NCBI GenBank assembly: GCA_019359285.1
Contig: JAHHHQ010000074.1
Span: forward strand, 1-52,957
DNA from: Nodosilinea sp. WJT8-NPBG4
GTDB lineage: Bacteria > Cyanobacteriota > Cyanobacteriia > Phormidesmidales > Phormidesmidaceae
Direction: 5' to 3'
DNA length: 52,957 nt
Below are positions 25,056 to 33,533 of the stretch, one piece after another. The notes under the pieces were generated by a model. That model saw only the letters and a program-made list of their open reading frames with translations, was not told where the DNA came from and made no database searches. A program made the position numbers and the translations under genes. Position 1 is the first letter of the stretch, and each line of letters begins with the position of its first letter.

Positions 25056-26486
25056 CTATCGCTCTACTGGTAAACGTCGCGGTGCTTCTGTGACGGGCGA
25101 AGCTGGCCTGGGGACGTGCATACCTGAACTAGCTAAGGGGAGCTTGATGGTAAAGGTGCTGCCCTTTGAGATTGCACTTTTAACGTGAATGCTGCCGCCG
25201 TGGGCTTGGGCGATCGCCAACGCGATTGACAGCCCCAGCCCGGACCCGCCGCTCTGGCGAGACCGATCCTTTTCAATGCGGTAAAAGCGATCAAAAACTC
25301 GGGCTTGATCGTTGGGGTGAATGCCCACCCCGGTGTCTTCTACGGTAATTACGGCGTGCTTATCTACGGCTCTCAGGCAGATGGTGACTTTGCCGTCGGC
25401 AGGGGTGTGCTGGAGGGCATTACTGACCACATTCAGCACCAGGCGATAGAGTTGCTCTTCGTGGCCAATCACCATCAGAGGCGGGGCCGCAGGCTGCTCG
25501 AGCCATAGGTAAATGCCCTGGGCGATCGATAGAGCCGCCATCTCCTCCTCGATATCGCTCAGGATGTCTTGCAGGCAGCAGGCAAAGCCAGGGGCAGCAG
25601 TTTGGATATCGAGCCGGGATAAGAGCAGCAAATCACTAACTAAACGAACTAGGCGATGGTTTTGGCGGGCAATCACCTGGAGCGTATCGCGTGCTTCGGC
25701 ATCTGAGATTTCTGGCAGTCGAATCACCGACTCGGTGGTAGCCTGAACAGCAGCCAGGGGAGTTCTTAACTCGTGGGCAGCATCCGCCGTAAACTGCTGG
25801 ATATTGCGGTACGACATTCGCACCGGCTTGAGCGCCACCCCCGCTAGCCACCACCCCGCCGCGGCAATCAGCGCCAGTGCCAGAGGCAAACCCAAGGCCA
25901 TATTCCAGCGAACAGTAGCTAAGTAGGCCGCAAAGTCGTTAAGCGAACGACCCACTACAACATGTCCCACTAGCTGCTGATCATCGAGGGCATACAGGGG
26001 CAGAATGAGCTGACGGTAGGGCTGCCCCGATGCATCGCGCAAAGTTTGCCAGAGATCGGCAGTATCTGAGTTGGCTAGCCCCTGGGGATAGTCTCCAGAG
26101 CTGGCCATTAATGCTCCATCGGTGTCCAGCACCCGAATGTAGTAATTGCTGGAGTACAGCTCTTCAGGGTGATAGTGATTCTCGTTGTGCTCAAAGGGGG
26201 CAAGGCAGGGGTCCCCTGCTAAGCAAAGGCTAGGCAGCAACTTAGATGACCCTCGATCAATTTGACCATTGGCCGTGAGAGATTTCTCTAAGTTATCGTG
26301 AACGGCTTCGGCGACCGATTTTAGCTCTCGCTCGGCTGCTACCCGATGGGCATGGGCAATAGCCTCATACATGCCCAAAGCACTCATCGCCAGCACGATG
26401 GCCATCACACCGGTATACCAACCAGTGAGTTGCCAGCGGCTGCGACGAAACAGTCTATTCAGCTTTGAACCGGTATCCCATGCCAT
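25056..26486 (-). CDS. copS: CopS-like sensor histidine kinase
   Basis: 476 residues from the ATG at 26486; a TTG at 26498 is an alternative. An N-terminal membrane helix (TGVMAIVLAMSALGMYEAI) and a second (MALGLPLALALIAAAGWWLAGV, about 200-220) bracket a periplasmic sensor of about 150 residues with HENHYHPEELY, a His/Glu-rich patch that could bind metal. Then HisKA with His in AAHELRTPLAAVQ, and HATPase with NVVSNALQH, DTGVG and GSGLGLSIA. No HAMP domain is obvious. It overlaps the regulator gene by about 32 bp on the same strand, so the pair is co-transcribed. Neighbouring metal efflux and CopR-like boxes make copper sensing the best guess. Confidence 0.85.
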   Translation of the reverse strand: MAWDTGSKLNRLFRRSRWQLTGWYTGVMAIVLAMSALGMYEAIAHAHRVAAERELKSVAEAVHDNLEKSLTANGQIDRGSSKLLPSLCLAGDPCLAPFEHNENHYHPEELYSSNYYIRVLDTDGALMASSGDYPQGLANSDTADLWQTLRDASGQPYRQLILPLYALDDQQLVGHVVVGRSLNDFAAYLATVRWNMALGLPLALALIAAAGWWLAGVALKPVRMSYRNIQQFTADAAHELRTPLAAVQATTESVIRLPEISDAEARDTLQVIARQNHRLVRLVSDLLLLSRLDIQTAAPGFACCLQDILSDIEEEMAALSIAQGIYLWLEQPAAPPLMVIGHEEQLYRLVLNVVSNALQHTPADGKVTICLRAVDKHAVITVEDTGVGIHPNDQARVFDRFYRIEKDRSRQSGGSGLGLSIALAIAQAHGGSIHVKSAISKGSTFTIKLPLASSGMHVPRPASPVTEAPRRLPVER

Positions 26487-27147
26487 AGACGGTTTCAATC
26501 ATGTAGTCATAGCCATGCTGCCCCAATTTGCGGCGCAGCAGCCGCACCTGGGCCGCCACCACATTGCTGATGGGTTCAGAGCCAAATTCCCACAGTTGGT
26601 TGAGCACCTGCTCTTGGGTGAGAATTTGATCGGGGTGCTCCATCAAATATTGCAGGAGCTGAAACTCTTTTTGGGTCAGTTCGATCGCCTGCTCTGAGGC
26701 GGTGTCGTTGTGCAGCAAGGCAATTCTGCGATCGCAATCCAACGTCAGTGGCCCGACTTGGATTTGGGCTGGCCTAAAGTCAGCGGGGCGGCGTCTCAAG
26801 GCTCGCAATCGGGCTAGCAACTCATCCATGCTAAAGGGTTTGACAAGGTAGTCGTCGGCTCCGGCATCGAGCCCCGCAATGCGATCTTCGATGCGATCGT
26901 TGGCGGTCAGCATGAGCACCGGCAGGGCATTCTGATGTGCCCGTAACCAGCGACAAATCTCCAGACCATTTAGCCCTGGCAGCATCCAGTCCAATATTCC
27001 TAGCACGTAAGTAACAGTGCTACTCTCCAGATAGGTCAGCGCTTCATCCCCGGACTGCACCCAGTCCACCACATAGGCTTCTTGAGTCAGCGTGCGCTTA
27101 ATCGCTCGCCCCAGGTCTGGCTCGTCTTCAACCAGCAAAATACGCAT
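26455..27147 (-). CDS. copR: CopR-like OmpR/PhoB-family response regulator
   Basis: 230 residues. Receiver at 1-115 (EDEPD acidic pair, phospho-Asp in ILDWMLPG near 53, Thr in LTAND, Lys in LVKPF) and winged-helix DNA-binding domain at about 130-228 (ALTQKEFQLLQYLMEHPDQILT-type core, ending VYGMGYRFKAE). It should bind the TTTCAT-N5-TTTCAT boxes found at 19467-19483 and, 82 bp upstream of its own ATG, at 27229-27245, thereby activating the efflux operon and its own transcription in response to metal. First gene of a two-gene operon with the sensor kinase. The copper link is by operator and neighbour; the family call is certain. Confidence 0.88.
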   Translation of the reverse strand: MRILLVEDEPDLGRAIKRTLTQEAYVVDWVQSGDEALTYLESSTVTYVLGILDWMLPGLNGLEICRWLRAHQNALPVLMLTANDRIEDRIAGLDAGADDYLVKPFSMDELLARLRALRRRPADFRPAQIQVGPLTLDCDRRIALLHNDTASEQAIELTQKEFQLLQYLMEHPDQILTQEQVLNQLWEFGSEPISNVVAAQVRLLRRKLGQHGYDYMIETVYGMGYRFKAE

Positions 27148-27228
27148 GGGATCAACTGCTCAGGCTACCAGCAGAACATGTGTCCATTGGCGGTCACACG
27201 CACCAATATCAAAACGTAGCACTAGACC

Positions 27229-27245
27229 ATGAAACCAAGATGAAA
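27229..27245 (-). promoter_or_regulatory. CopR-like operator upstream of copR
   Basis: On the minus strand TTTCAT-CTTGG-TTTCAT, again with a 5-nt spacer and 82 bp before the start codon, nearly the same distance as the box before the efflux operon. This suggests autoregulation. Confidence 0.78.
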
Positions 27246-27290
27246 TTAACGGCCTTGCATGATTAAGAGAGAAATTAGGGCTAATCTGCG

Positions 27291-27440
27291 ATGCAATGTC
27301 CGGAATGTGTAGCCACGCATATCCGTAAGAATGGCAAGAGAAAAGGTAGGCAAAATCATATCTGTGTAGCTTGCGGCTGTTAGTTGATTGGTGTCTATGC
27401 CCCCACAAAGAGTACTCCAATGAGATCAGACGCCACCTAA
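27291..27440 (+). pseudogene. IS1-type transposase, N-terminal remnant with stop and frameshift
   Basis: The frame opens MQCPECVATHIRKNGKRKG..NHICVACGC, the zinc-ribbon start of an IS1-type transposase common in cyanobacteria (CPxC..STHxRKNGxRRGKQN..CxxCGRQF). TAG stands where GRQF would read, and a frameshift brings in PHKEYSNEIRRHL a little later, fitting the next part of the protein. Nothing further is recognisable. Confidence 0.7.
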
Positions 27441-27780
27441 ACCCCTTAATTCTTTCATTCCTGCCAACCGCTGAAACTTCTGATTTAACGTTGACTAGTT
27501 GCCTGCGCGCACAGCTACTCAGGCAATCCGATTGAACTAAATTGCCCAAAAATACGGCTTTGCTCCTTAGTGTTGAGTTATCCCACGTTTTGAGGATCAT
27601 GACATACCAGCTAAGCCGTACCACCAAAACGATTGCCTCTGGACCCAAAAGCCCATCAATTGTTTTCACTCAGAACCTCAGAGGTCTGCGTGATCTCCCT
27701 AACCTCAGTCTTTGCCGTCTCTGACTAAGTGCGATCGCCCCGCTTAATGCACTTTACACAGAGATGAAACAAACTGATGA
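27441..27780. other. Intergenic region, no gene seen
   Basis: Contains a fragment of the repeat A core (tagttgcctgcgcgcacagctactc, in pieces, about 27496-27522). The long minus-strand frame 27160-27669 runs through the transposase remnant and the CopR box and has no family features, so it is not called. Confidence 0.5.
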
Positions 27781-27891
27781 TTAAGCCACCTCTACAGGAA
27801 TCTGTAGCCCGGTTGGTGCCGAGAGCAAACCCGCCAGCACCAATATCGAGCTCACAATTAGCGCCGCAATCAGCAGCACCTCATCAATCAT
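27781..27891 (-). CDS. Small single-helix membrane peptide (possible)
   Basis: 36 residues, MIDEVLLIAALIVSSILVLA followed by a short polar tail ending PVEVA. One hydrophobic helix covers most of it. The ATG at 27891 has AAGG 8 nt upstream. A longer frame up to 28005 exists, but its first 38 residues look non-coding. Function unknown; it could also be chance. Confidence 0.35.
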   Translation of the reverse strand: MIDEVLLIAALIVSSILVLAGLLSAPTGLQIPVEVA

Positions 27892-28057
27892 TTCTATGCC
27901 TTGCGTAGGGATATCTTTGGGTAGCGCTCCTTCCTGAACTGGGGGAATGTAAGAGTTTTGGCACAAAAATTGGTGGGCACTACCCACCCTGCTTTTTACA
28001 ATCAAGAGGCTTTCGCTTACATTGAAATCGAATGAAGAATTATCCTAGGCTGCTGCT

Positions 28058-29218
28058 ATGCGTCTTTTGCTTGCCCTTGGCCTTAGCCTGACAGCCTTGG
28101 CTGCCTCTCTTGCCTTGGTGCAGGTTCAAGACATTGACAACCTGCTTTGTCACAGCAATACTACCCAAACTGCTGGGGACTGCCCGGCATTAAGTCCGCT
28201 CTTGGCACTGCAACCCAACCTAGACACCCTGCAGGAAACTCAGATCGAGGGGCATCAGGGGATTGTCGACTCTATCTCCTTTAGCCCCGATGGACAACGC
28301 ATCGCAACAGCCGGACAAGATGGCACCGCTCGGATTTGGAGTCTCCAGGGTCAACAACTTGCAGTGCTAGAAGGACATCAGGGAGAAGTCTGCCGAGTTT
28401 CCTTTAGCCCCGATGGGCAGCACATCGCGACATTCGGACTCGTCGATGGCACCGCTCGGATCTGGAATCTCCAGGGTCAACAACTTGCAGTGCTAGATGC
28501 CAAGCAGGGGAACGTCTTTTCTATGGCTTTTAGCCCCGATGGCCAATCCCTCGCAACATCCGGATTCGACGGCACCGCTCGGATCTGGAATCTCCAGGGT
28601 CAACAACTCGCACTGCTAGAGGGCCATCAGGGGAGTTCCTCGTCTATCACTTTTAGCCCCGACGGACAATCCCTGGCAACAGCTGGAGCTGACGGCACCG
28701 CTCGGATTTGGAATCTCCAGGGTCAACAACTTGCACTGCTAGAGGGGCATCAGGGGTATGTCTTCTCTCTCACCTTTAGCCCCGACGGACAACACCTGGC
28801 AACGAGCGGGCAGGAAGGCACTACTCGGATTTGGAATCTCCAGGGTCAACAACTTGTATCCCTACAGGGGAAAGATGCCATCTTTAGCCCCGACGGACAA
28901 TCCCTGGCAACAACCGACGAAGGCGGTACCGTTCGGCTTTGGAATTTGCAGGGTCAACAACTTGCACTGCTAGAGGGACATCAGGGTGGCGACTGGCCTA
29001 TCGTTAGGGCTATGGCTTTTAGCCCTAACGGCGAATACCTTGCAACATCTGGAGGAGACGACACGACTCGGATTTGGAATCTCCAGAGCCAACAAATAGC
29101 ACTGTTAGAGGGTCATGATGGACGTGTCACCTCTATGGCTTTTAGCCCCGACGGCCAATTCTTTGCAACAGCCGGAGTAGATCGCATTACTCGACTTTGG
29201 AATCTCCAAGGCCAATAA
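28058..29218 (+). CDS. Exported WD40-repeat protein
   Basis: 386 residues. An N-terminal hydrophobic segment (LLLALGLSLTALAASLALV) is a signal peptide or anchor. A short linker precedes eight WD40-type units (about 65-386) of the form LEGHQGxVxSxxFSPDGQxLATxGxDGTARIWNLQGQQLA. Unit 6 is shortened (LQGKDAIFSPDG) and lacks the first strand; unit 7 has a 4-residue insertion. Units are nearly identical in DNA, pointing to recent tandem expansion. The protein would form a beta-propeller outside the cytoplasm or at the membrane, a scaffold with no catalytic site. It is a lone gene; the last unit ends abruptly at the stop. ATG at 28058. Confidence 0.9.
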   Translation: MRLLLALGLSLTALAASLALVQVQDIDNLLCHSNTTQTAGDCPALSPLLALQPNLDTLQETQIEGHQGIVDSISFSPDGQRIATAGQDGTARIWSLQGQQLAVLEGHQGEVCRVSFSPDGQHIATFGLVDGTARIWNLQGQQLAVLDAKQGNVFSMAFSPDGQSLATSGFDGTARIWNLQGQQLALLEGHQGSSSSITFSPDGQSLATAGADGTARIWNLQGQQLALLEGHQGYVFSLTFSPDGQHLATSGQEGTTRIWNLQGQQLVSLQGKDAIFSPDGQSLATTDEGGTVRLWNLQGQQLALLEGHQGGDWPIVRAMAFSPNGEYLATSGGDDTTRIWNLQSQQIALLEGHDGRVTSMAFSPDGQFFATAGVDRITRLWNLQGQ

Positions 29219-29772
29219 CTGGCCCACAACGAAAGGTACTTTGGAGCGTTGAAGTATCATTGAAGATGGGTTGCCTGCGCGCGCAATTAGCCAGTTTGGC
29301 TTACGCCGATGCAGTTGGAGGGTATTGTCCAACTCCCCGTTGGACAATCTTTGGAACTTTTCACGAAAGGGCTGCCGTGGAAGATTGTGACATTGGTTGA
29401 GGCGGGCGATCACAGTAAAACGCCACAAACTTTGTGCTCAAATATCCTCAAAGCTCTTTATTGCTAAGGAGTACACGGTATAAAGTCGTTGTACCAGGAG
29501 CCTTTCTCTTTCATCAAGGTTTTGGATCCCGCTGGGGCTATGCTGATGTGGGCGCTGTTTTAGGCGTAAAAAGCCCCAGCGCAATTGTCGGGGTCGGTGT
29601 GAAATTCCGCATGGGCTAAGGTAGCAGTGCCTTAGCGCGATCAAATCATTAACAGTCCTGCCCCTTGCTCCGCCGAGGTGCAGGCTATCAGCTTGCTCTA
29701 TTTCTGCGATCGCATCCGGCAGACATTCCCTAGGCAAATGCACAGCTGCACCCTCCGCACCGATGCACTTTC
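29219..29772. other. Intergenic region with repeat A fragment
   Basis: Holds a truncated inverted copy of repeat A (29262-29400) and a short frame 29434-29619 whose end (SRWGYADVGAVLGV, then VGVGVKFRMG and stop) has the beta-strand look of an outer-membrane protein C-terminus but is too short to name. Near 29740-29765 'cctccgcaccgatgcac' echoes the eroded attC-like arm at about 9901-9920. Confidence 0.5.
29262..29400 (-). repeat. Dispersed repeat A, copy 5 (truncated, inverted)
   Basis: Reads 'ttgcctgcgcgcgcaatta' and then the stem-loop TTGTCCAAC-tcccc-GTTGGACAA (29328-29350), followed by 'tttggaacttttcacgaaag'. These match the first part of repeat A on the opposite strand. The 9-bp stem is perfect here, with a loop different from other copies. 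Confidence 0.75.
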
Positions 29773-30873
29773 CTACCCCTCAGCTCTCAGTTTTTCAGGA
29801 TTGATCTGAAATTGAATCGTTGCTAACTTCTTCTTTCCTGGGAGCTCCTGTGCTCCCAGGATGTATCCCTCACTGCTCAACTCTTCCACTGTGCGCCAGA
29901 AAATTTGGTTATTGCGAGAGGTGTTACTGCCCAGTAGGTCCAGATTCTTAAATAGATACCGCTTTGAAATAGTGAGGTATTGGCCATCCTCGGGCCGATC
30001 CCACTGCATCCGGCTAGCTAGGTAGATGAGCAACTTAGTCTTGTAGTCGTGCTTGGCGCTGCCTCCTAAACGCTGGCGAATGTCGAGGCTATCGGCAAAG
30101 AGTACATAGTCTCCGTTTCGAGCCGGACCATCAAAGAACTCTAGGGAAATGGTATAGGCATCGGCTAACTCATAGGTATAGTCAGCGGCCTTAGCCAGGT
30201 CGAAGTCTCGGGGTACGTTGTCGATTTCATAATCTCTGATTCGCAAAACACTTTTGATGGTGACCTTGGCCCCCAGATTGTCGCCCTTGCGAAGAGACTG
30301 GGCAAACACCAGTTCAGTGCGGTGCAGAGCCACCAGGTCTCTATGGAGTTGAGATCTGAGTTTCGATGCAAATCCCCCATCTTTGGTTTTGGTATAGCCT
30401 AGGGCCTGCAGCAAATCATTAGAGCGAAACGAAACTAACGGCCCCTGATCCTGCTGGGCTGCTAGGCGATACAAATGCAGCACGATGGAGACCTGACGCG
30501 GGTTGAGAAAGGTGAGCAGGGCGACGAGCAGTCGCTCGATGCGGCGGTCTTGAATTTTCTCCAGCCCCTTACTGACTCCCATGTCAATACAGGACTCGAT
30601 ATCTAGGCTGGAATATTGGGCTTGGACCTCTTCCCACTCTTCGGCGGTTAGGTCTTCAAGAGGAACACGGCGGGTAACGGCTACTTCGGTAGAGTCTGTC
30701 GAATCTGCCTCAACGCGCATTTCAAGGTAATAGCCGTCGCCATCTGACCGCAGAATGGGCACCTGCACATCTGGGTTTTTTACCGATGCTCCAGCCCGTG
30801 GCAACACCATGAGCAGCTGACCGTCCACCGGGAATATATCTGATTTTGTGGTAGGCGTCTTGGGGGGACTCAC
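29773..30873 (-). CDS. Plasmid replication initiator-like protein
   Basis: 366 residues, soluble. The middle part (about 110-270) has the look of tandem winged-helix domains (for example LLTFLNPRQVSIVLHLYRLA, FRSNDLLQALGYTK, KLRSQLHRDLVALHRTE), and the C-terminal part repeats the pattern (YKTKLLIYLASRMQW ... WRTVEELSSEGYIL). No catalytic motif is present. This is consistent with a RepA/RepE-like iteron-binding initiator, and ten identical 18-bp direct repeats lie 100-410 bp upstream of its ATG (30873), as expected for iteron-controlled replication. Assignment rests on architecture and context, not on a named family I can quote. Confidence 0.75.
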   Translation of the reverse strand: MSPPKTPTTKSDIFPVDGQLLMVLPRAGASVKNPDVQVPILRSDGDGYYLEMRVEADSTDSTEVAVTRRVPLEDLTAEEWEEVQAQYSSLDIESCIDMGVSKGLEKIQDRRIERLLVALLTFLNPRQVSIVLHLYRLAAQQDQGPLVSFRSNDLLQALGYTKTKDGGFASKLRSQLHRDLVALHRTELVFAQSLRKGDNLGAKVTIKSVLRIRDYEIDNVPRDFDLAKAADYTYELADAYTISLEFFDGPARNGDYVLFADSLDIRQRLGGSAKHDYKTKLLIYLASRMQWDRPEDGQYLTISKRYLFKNLDLLGSNTSRNNQIFWRTVEELSSEGYILGAQELPGKKKLATIQFQINPEKLRAEG

Positions 30874-30975
30874 GGCGAGATCTCATCTTTCAGACACGGC
30901 ATTGAGCCACATTTTAAGGAAAGAATGGTTGATAAAAACACTCTGTAACGTTTGTGGGCAGAGCTTTTTGAGGTA

Positions 30976-31286
30976 CCTGTAACTTTGGCGTATGTTTTTT
31001 GGCCCTCTGCCTGTAACTTTGGCGTATAGTTTTGCCTGTAACTTTGGCGTATGGTCATCTTCTGACCTGTAACTTTGGCGTATAGTTTTGCCTGTAACTT
31101 TGGCGTATGTTTTTTGGCCAGTTTTTTCCCAATGCTTTGACAAGCAGGCTTTTCGAGAAATGACCTGTAACTTTGGCGTATAGTTTTGCCTGTAACTTTG
31201 GCGTATGGTCATCTTCTGACCTGTAACTTTGGCGTATAGTTTTGCCTGTAACTTTGGCGTATAAGTGACCTGTAACTTTGGCGTAT
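30976..31286. repeat. Ten iterons; putative replication origin
   Basis: The 18-bp sequence CCTGTAACTTTGGCGTAT occurs ten times without change, starting at 30976, 31010, 31035, 31066, 31091, 31164, 31189, 31220, 31245 and 31269. Start-to-start steps are 34, 25, 31, 25, 73, 25, 31, 25 and 24. The set at 31010-31108 and the set at 31164-31262 share the same 25-31-25 pattern and spacers, so one block is a duplicate of the other. All are on the plus strand upstream of the Rep gene. Open frames reading TIRQSYRQNY-type repeats are translations of the iterons, not genes. Confidence 0.92.
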
Positions 31287-31490
31287 GGGCCTATAGGAGG
31301 CTATTGAGAATCAAACCTTTCAGTGCTAATGTTTGGCAATATTTCAGCTTGAGAACGTTTGAACTATCTAGCAGAGTGGCTAAAGAAGGTGCAAAGACTA
31401 ATTCAGTAATGGCTAGGGTTCGGCTGAACTGACCATTCGTCTGAGCCTCGATCAGTATTAAGCGTCCTGACCAGACCCTTAATAGGCAAA

Positions 31491-31520
31491 AAGAACCGGC
31501 AGCAGATGCCACCGGCTCTT
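31491..31520 (-). terminator. Hairpin with T-run on minus strand
   Basis: AAGAACCGG pairs with CCGGCTCTT around a 12-nt loop. On the minus strand it is followed by TTTTTG. It could end an antisense transcript running into the iterons. Confidence 0.5.
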
Positions 31521-31604
31521 TAAAAAGCGAAAACCCGAGAGGACCAGTTCCCGAGCCGCGCCAAAGTTCTTATGCGGTTATGGTAACACCGGATCTCTCT
31601 CGGG

Positions 31605-31626
31605 GCAATACTCATTGCTCTTTTTT
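31605..31626 (+). promoter_or_regulatory. Attenuator-like hairpin before the primase gene
   Basis: GCAAT-actc-ATTGC followed by tc and six T, with the ribosome-binding stretch AGGAGAGAG starting immediately after and the ATG at 31644. The upstream pairing of 31534-31541 with 31597-31604 could compete with or lead into it. The position is suggestive of copy-number control by transcription attenuation. Confidence 0.45.
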
Positions 31627-31643
31627 AGGAGAGAGAAGCCCCC

Positions 31644-33368
31644 ATGACCGCATCCACAGGATGGGGCGAGGAGTCGCGTAGAGCTCCCCGTTCCGAACCG
31701 CTTCCCGCTGACCCCACAGGCCGGCGGCTGTGTGAACTCTTTGGCCACTACCCCTGGAACTTCATCCGCGCTGACCTGCCGGATGACGCCACCACTAAGG
31801 CCGCCTGGACGACCGTAACCACTTACCCGCTGCGACCCCGCGTTCTCTGGAACCACTGGCAAGACGCCAACCAGATCATCGGCGTCCGCTTCACCCACGA
31901 CACCCGCTACGCCCTGCTCGACCTCGATGCCGGCGGCGACTACTGCACCGCTGATGGGGTGGCCCAGATCCGCGCCGCCCTAGAGACCATCGGCATCACC
32001 CGCACCCTGCTGATTCGCTCCAGCTGGAGCGGCGGCCTACACCTCTACCTCCCCTTTGCTGAGCGGGTCAACACCTTTAACCTGGCCGTTGCCCTTAAAG
32101 AATGTCTCCGAGCTCAAGGGTTTCGGCTCCAGGCCGGGCAGCTCGAAATCTTCCCCAACGTCAAAGCCTACGGCGTTCAAGCCTTCATTGAATACATGGG
32201 GCACCGGCTGCCCCTCCAGCCCGGCAGCGGCTCCTGCCTGCTTGACGATGACCTCAACCCGATTGGCGACAGCCTAGCCCGCTTCTTTTGGCTCTGGGAT
32301 GGCGCCGCTGGTCACCAGGACATGGATACCCTGCGCCATGCGATGAAAATTGGCCGCGATAACCACCGCAAGCGGCCCAAGCGCCGCAGTCATCCCGTCG
32401 AGAGCTGGCGGCACGACCTCGATTTGGAGATCACCGAAGGCTGGACTGCCTACGGGCAAACCAACCATCTGCTTAAAACCATCGCTTGCTACGGCCGCGT
32501 CTTTGAGGGCCTTCAGGGTCAAGCTCTGATTGACTACACCCGGCGCATCGCCCTCACCTGCCCCGGCTACGAGCAGTACTGTCGCCACCAGAACAATATC
32601 GAGCACAAGGTCATCGCCTGGGCCAGAGCCGTCGAGAACTACTACTGGCCCCTGGGCACCACCCCTACTCGTGACACCAGCCACCCCAAGAACAACCTGG
32701 TGCCCTTTAACCAGCGGCAGACCGAAGACGCCCAGCACCGCATTCGCGCTGCCTACACTCACTTAGAGCAGACGGGAGAGCTGCCCGAGCAGATTACGGC
32801 TAGAGCCAGGGCGATCGCTCAAGCAGCCAGAGTTAGCCAGCAGACCCTCTACAAGCACCTCCGCCTCTGGCACCCTGAGCACCAAGAGGGTGTAATTGCC
32901 CTAACAGCAAGCTTTCTAGCCCATGGAGAGGCGATCACTGAAGCAAACCCCAAACGCTTAGAACCCTTGAAAATCAAGGAATTACACCCTTCAGAGAAAG
33001 ATATGAAGGGTGAGGCGCTTTGCGCCGGTGAGTTGGGGTCGAATACAAACTCTTTTACTCCGGAAAGGGGGGTGCGGGGGGACGTGTCCTCTTTTCCACA
33101 GGAGGCTGAGCCTGCTGCCTATGACCCAGACCTGCATGAGCAGATTCAAAACCAGATCAGAAGCCTAGGCTGGTCTGTGGGCGTAATTCGCCAATTCATA
33201 GCCGACCGATTTGAGGGCAAGCGCTGGTCTGAGCTGACAGAGGATGAACGGTTCCTGCTGCTCTATCATCTGCGTGTGCTTGATTCTCTTGGGGCTGAAG
33301 AGCCTTCTGATATTGGAGCACCTTCAACAACCCCTCTCTTGAGGGGTGATCCGAATTCAGGGGGTTGA
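31644..33368 (+). CDS. AEP-type primase-like plasmid replication protein
   Basis: 574 residues. The N-terminal part shows archaeo-eukaryotic primase motifs: LLDLDAGGDY (D93, D95), SSWSGGLHLYLPF (H133) and LEIFPNVK (E168), in the right order and spacing for the metal/nucleotide site. The middle (about 230-330) is His/Arg rich; about 375-415 looks like a helix-turn-helix (ARAIAQAARVSQQTLYKHLR); the C-terminal 150 residues are low in conservation, and the last stretch (TTPLLRGDPNSGG) looks like read-through of a repeat. Likely primes replication from the adjacent iteron origin. Related cyanobacterial plasmid proteins are usually listed as hypothetical. Good AGGAGAGAG ahead of the ATG. Confidence 0.72.
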   Translation: MTASTGWGEESRRAPRSEPLPADPTGRRLCELFGHYPWNFIRADLPDDATTKAAWTTVTTYPLRPRVLWNHWQDANQIIGVRFTHDTRYALLDLDAGGDYCTADGVAQIRAALETIGITRTLLIRSSWSGGLHLYLPFAERVNTFNLAVALKECLRAQGFRLQAGQLEIFPNVKAYGVQAFIEYMGHRLPLQPGSGSCLLDDDLNPIGDSLARFFWLWDGAAGHQDMDTLRHAMKIGRDNHRKRPKRRSHPVESWRHDLDLEITEGWTAYGQTNHLLKTIACYGRVFEGLQGQALIDYTRRIALTCPGYEQYCRHQNNIEHKVIAWARAVENYYWPLGTTPTRDTSHPKNNLVPFNQRQTEDAQHRIRAAYTHLEQTGELPEQITARARAIAQAARVSQQTLYKHLRLWHPEHQEGVIALTASFLAHGEAITEANPKRLEPLKIKELHPSEKDMKGEALCAGELGSNTNSFTPERGVRGDVSSFPQEAEPAAYDPDLHEQIQNQIRSLGWSVGVIRQFIADRFEGKRWSELTEDERFLLLYHLRVLDSLGAEEPSDIGAPSTTPLLRGDPNSGG

Positions 33369-33533
33369 TTGCCTATAGCTCCCCTTTGGCGATGCTTTTA
33401 AGGTGATTTGAATTGAGTCAAAGGGTGGCAATGATTATCTGTTACTGGAATCCATTGCAAGGTTATGGCAGCGGGTAACGGATAGACTGTTGTTCTGAGC
33501 GATAATACATACGTTCTATAGTGATGAACGGAT

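Larger units (their letters stand above)
31287..31643. other. Rep-primase intergenic region with structured leader
   Basis: Holds two hairpins (31491-31520 and 31605-31626) and a long-range pairing CCCGAGAG (31534-31541) with CTCTCGGG (31597-31604). The promoter of the primase gene should lie between the iterons and 31534. Confidence 0.5.

Noticed and set aside
27160..27669. 169-codon minus-strand frame upstream of copR
   Set aside because: It runs through the CopR box and a transposase remnant on the other strand and shows no protein family features.
30870..31286. Possible CRISPR array or repetitive genes in the iteron region
   Set aside because: The 18-bp repeats are separated by short, recurring rather than unique spacers, no cas genes are near, and a Rep gene is adjacent. 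The frames reading TIRQSYRQNYTPKLQ are just the iterons translated.
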